From: Devosia sp. Root436
GTDB lineage: Bacteria > Pseudomonadota > Alphaproteobacteria > Rhizobiales > Devosiaceae
Reading direction: 5' to 3'
Assembly: GCF_001426345.1 (NCBI RefSeq)
Contig: NZ_LMEM01000012.1
Coordinates: 133,501 to 197,500, forward strand
Length of the DNA stretch: 64,000 nucleotides
Part shown: positions 63,663-64,000 of the stretch, piece by piece
How positions within the stretch are numbered: the first letter of the stretch is position 1
Layout of the letters: each line of letters opens with the position of its first letter
The notes under the pieces: model-generated
What the model saw: the letters and a program-made list of their open reading frames with translations, nothing else
Databases searched by the model: none
What the model was told of the DNA's origin: nothing
Program-made: the position numbers and the translations under genes

Positions 63663-64000
63663 TGAGAACGATCAAGCCAATCGAGCTATTAGTACCGGTA
63701 AGCTTCACATATTGCTACGCTTCCACACCCGGCCTATCGACGTGGTGGTCTTCCACGGCTCTCAAGGGAATACTAGTTTTGAAGGAGGCTTCCTGCTTAG
63801 ATGCTTTCAGCAGTTATCCCGTCCGAACTTAGCTACCCTGCAATGCGGCTGGCGCCACAACAGGTCCACCAGAGGTTCGTCCAACCCGGTCCTCTCGTAC
63901 TAGGGTCAGCTCTTCTCAATATTCCTACACCCACGGCAGATAGGGACCGAACTGTCTCACGACGTTCTAAACCCAGCTCACGTACCACTTTAAATGGCGA
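63663..64000 (-). rRNA. rrl: 23S rRNA, 3' end, continuing beyond window
   Basis: Minus strand reads the universal 3' region, for example AGTACGAGAGGACCGGGTTG and GGTACTAATAGCTCGATTGG, up to about 63663. Protein-like frames at 63557-63903 are artefacts of this RNA. The exact 3' end is uncertain by a few bases. Confidence 0.95.

Noticed and set aside
63557..63903. Two apparent small genes on the plus strand
   Set aside because: They lie in the 23S rRNA and the 23S-5S spacer.

Overview
The window comes from a GC-rich alphaproteobacterium of the order Hyphomicrobiales (Rhizobiales). A Devosia-like genome is my best guess, from gene content and codon style rather than from any search. Supporting signs are the initiator tRNA with an A-U pair in its anticodon stem, short dispersed GC-rich palindromes between genes, and the mixture of TRAP transport, FCD-type GntR control and sugar-acid catabolism. 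The right edge enters an rRNA operon on the minus strand (23S 3' end, then 5S).

1-6.7 kb: a sugar-acid catabolic locus. An L-lactate dehydrogenase (cut by the left edge), an SMP-30-type lactonase, a UxaA-family dehydratase, an FCD-type GntR regulator, an L-fucose mutarotase and an FAH-family hydrolase sit together. A perfect palindrome, CTAACATGTTAG, occurs three times: upstream of lldD, against the gntR start codon in the uxaA-gntR divergent region, and upstream of the hydrolase. The gene set fits non-phosphorylative L-fucose degradation ending in pyruvate plus L-lactate, with the GntR protein as its likely regulator.

6.7-16.7 kb: ordinary chromosome. It holds a TetR/FAD-monooxygenase pair, RidA, DedA, a TPR lipo/secreted protein, small acetyltransferase, LprI-like protein, diguanylate cyclase, SnoaL-like protein, esterase and L-serine ammonia-lyase.

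16.8-41.3 kb: a large surface-polysaccharide locus of the Wzx/Wzy kind. It has two DegT-type aminotransferases, a split transketolase, a CelD-like acyltransferase, a polysaccharide deacetylase, two O-antigen polymerase/ligase-like proteins, three GT4 glycosyltransferases, a flippase, a CapD-type dehydratase, a WecA-type initiating transferase and a three-gene UDP-L-FucNAc module beside a WbuB-like transferase. An operon on the minus strand adds two P-loop kinase-like proteins (one fused to a nucleotidyltransferase-like domain) and two methyltransferases.

41.3-52.1 kb: a single-direction accessory catabolic operon. LysR, LeuB-, LeuC- and LeuD-like enzymes, two adjacent alpha/beta-hydrolases (one lacking its catalytic Ser and His), a TRAP transporter, a zinc alcohol dehydrogenase and a KduD-like dehydrogenase are arranged head to tail. 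The company of transporter and esterases suggests use of the LeuBCD chemistry for catabolism of an imported, possibly esterified, hydroxy acid. This is the most promising undescribed system here. A transposase remnant and tRNA-fMet border it.

52.4-64 kb: housekeeping and stress functions: aldo/keto reductase, DUF599 protein, Sel1-repeat protein, bfd-bfr iron storage pair, VOC protein, nucleotidyltransferase-like protein, alpha/beta hydrolase, lytic transglycosylase, MscS channel, then rRNA.
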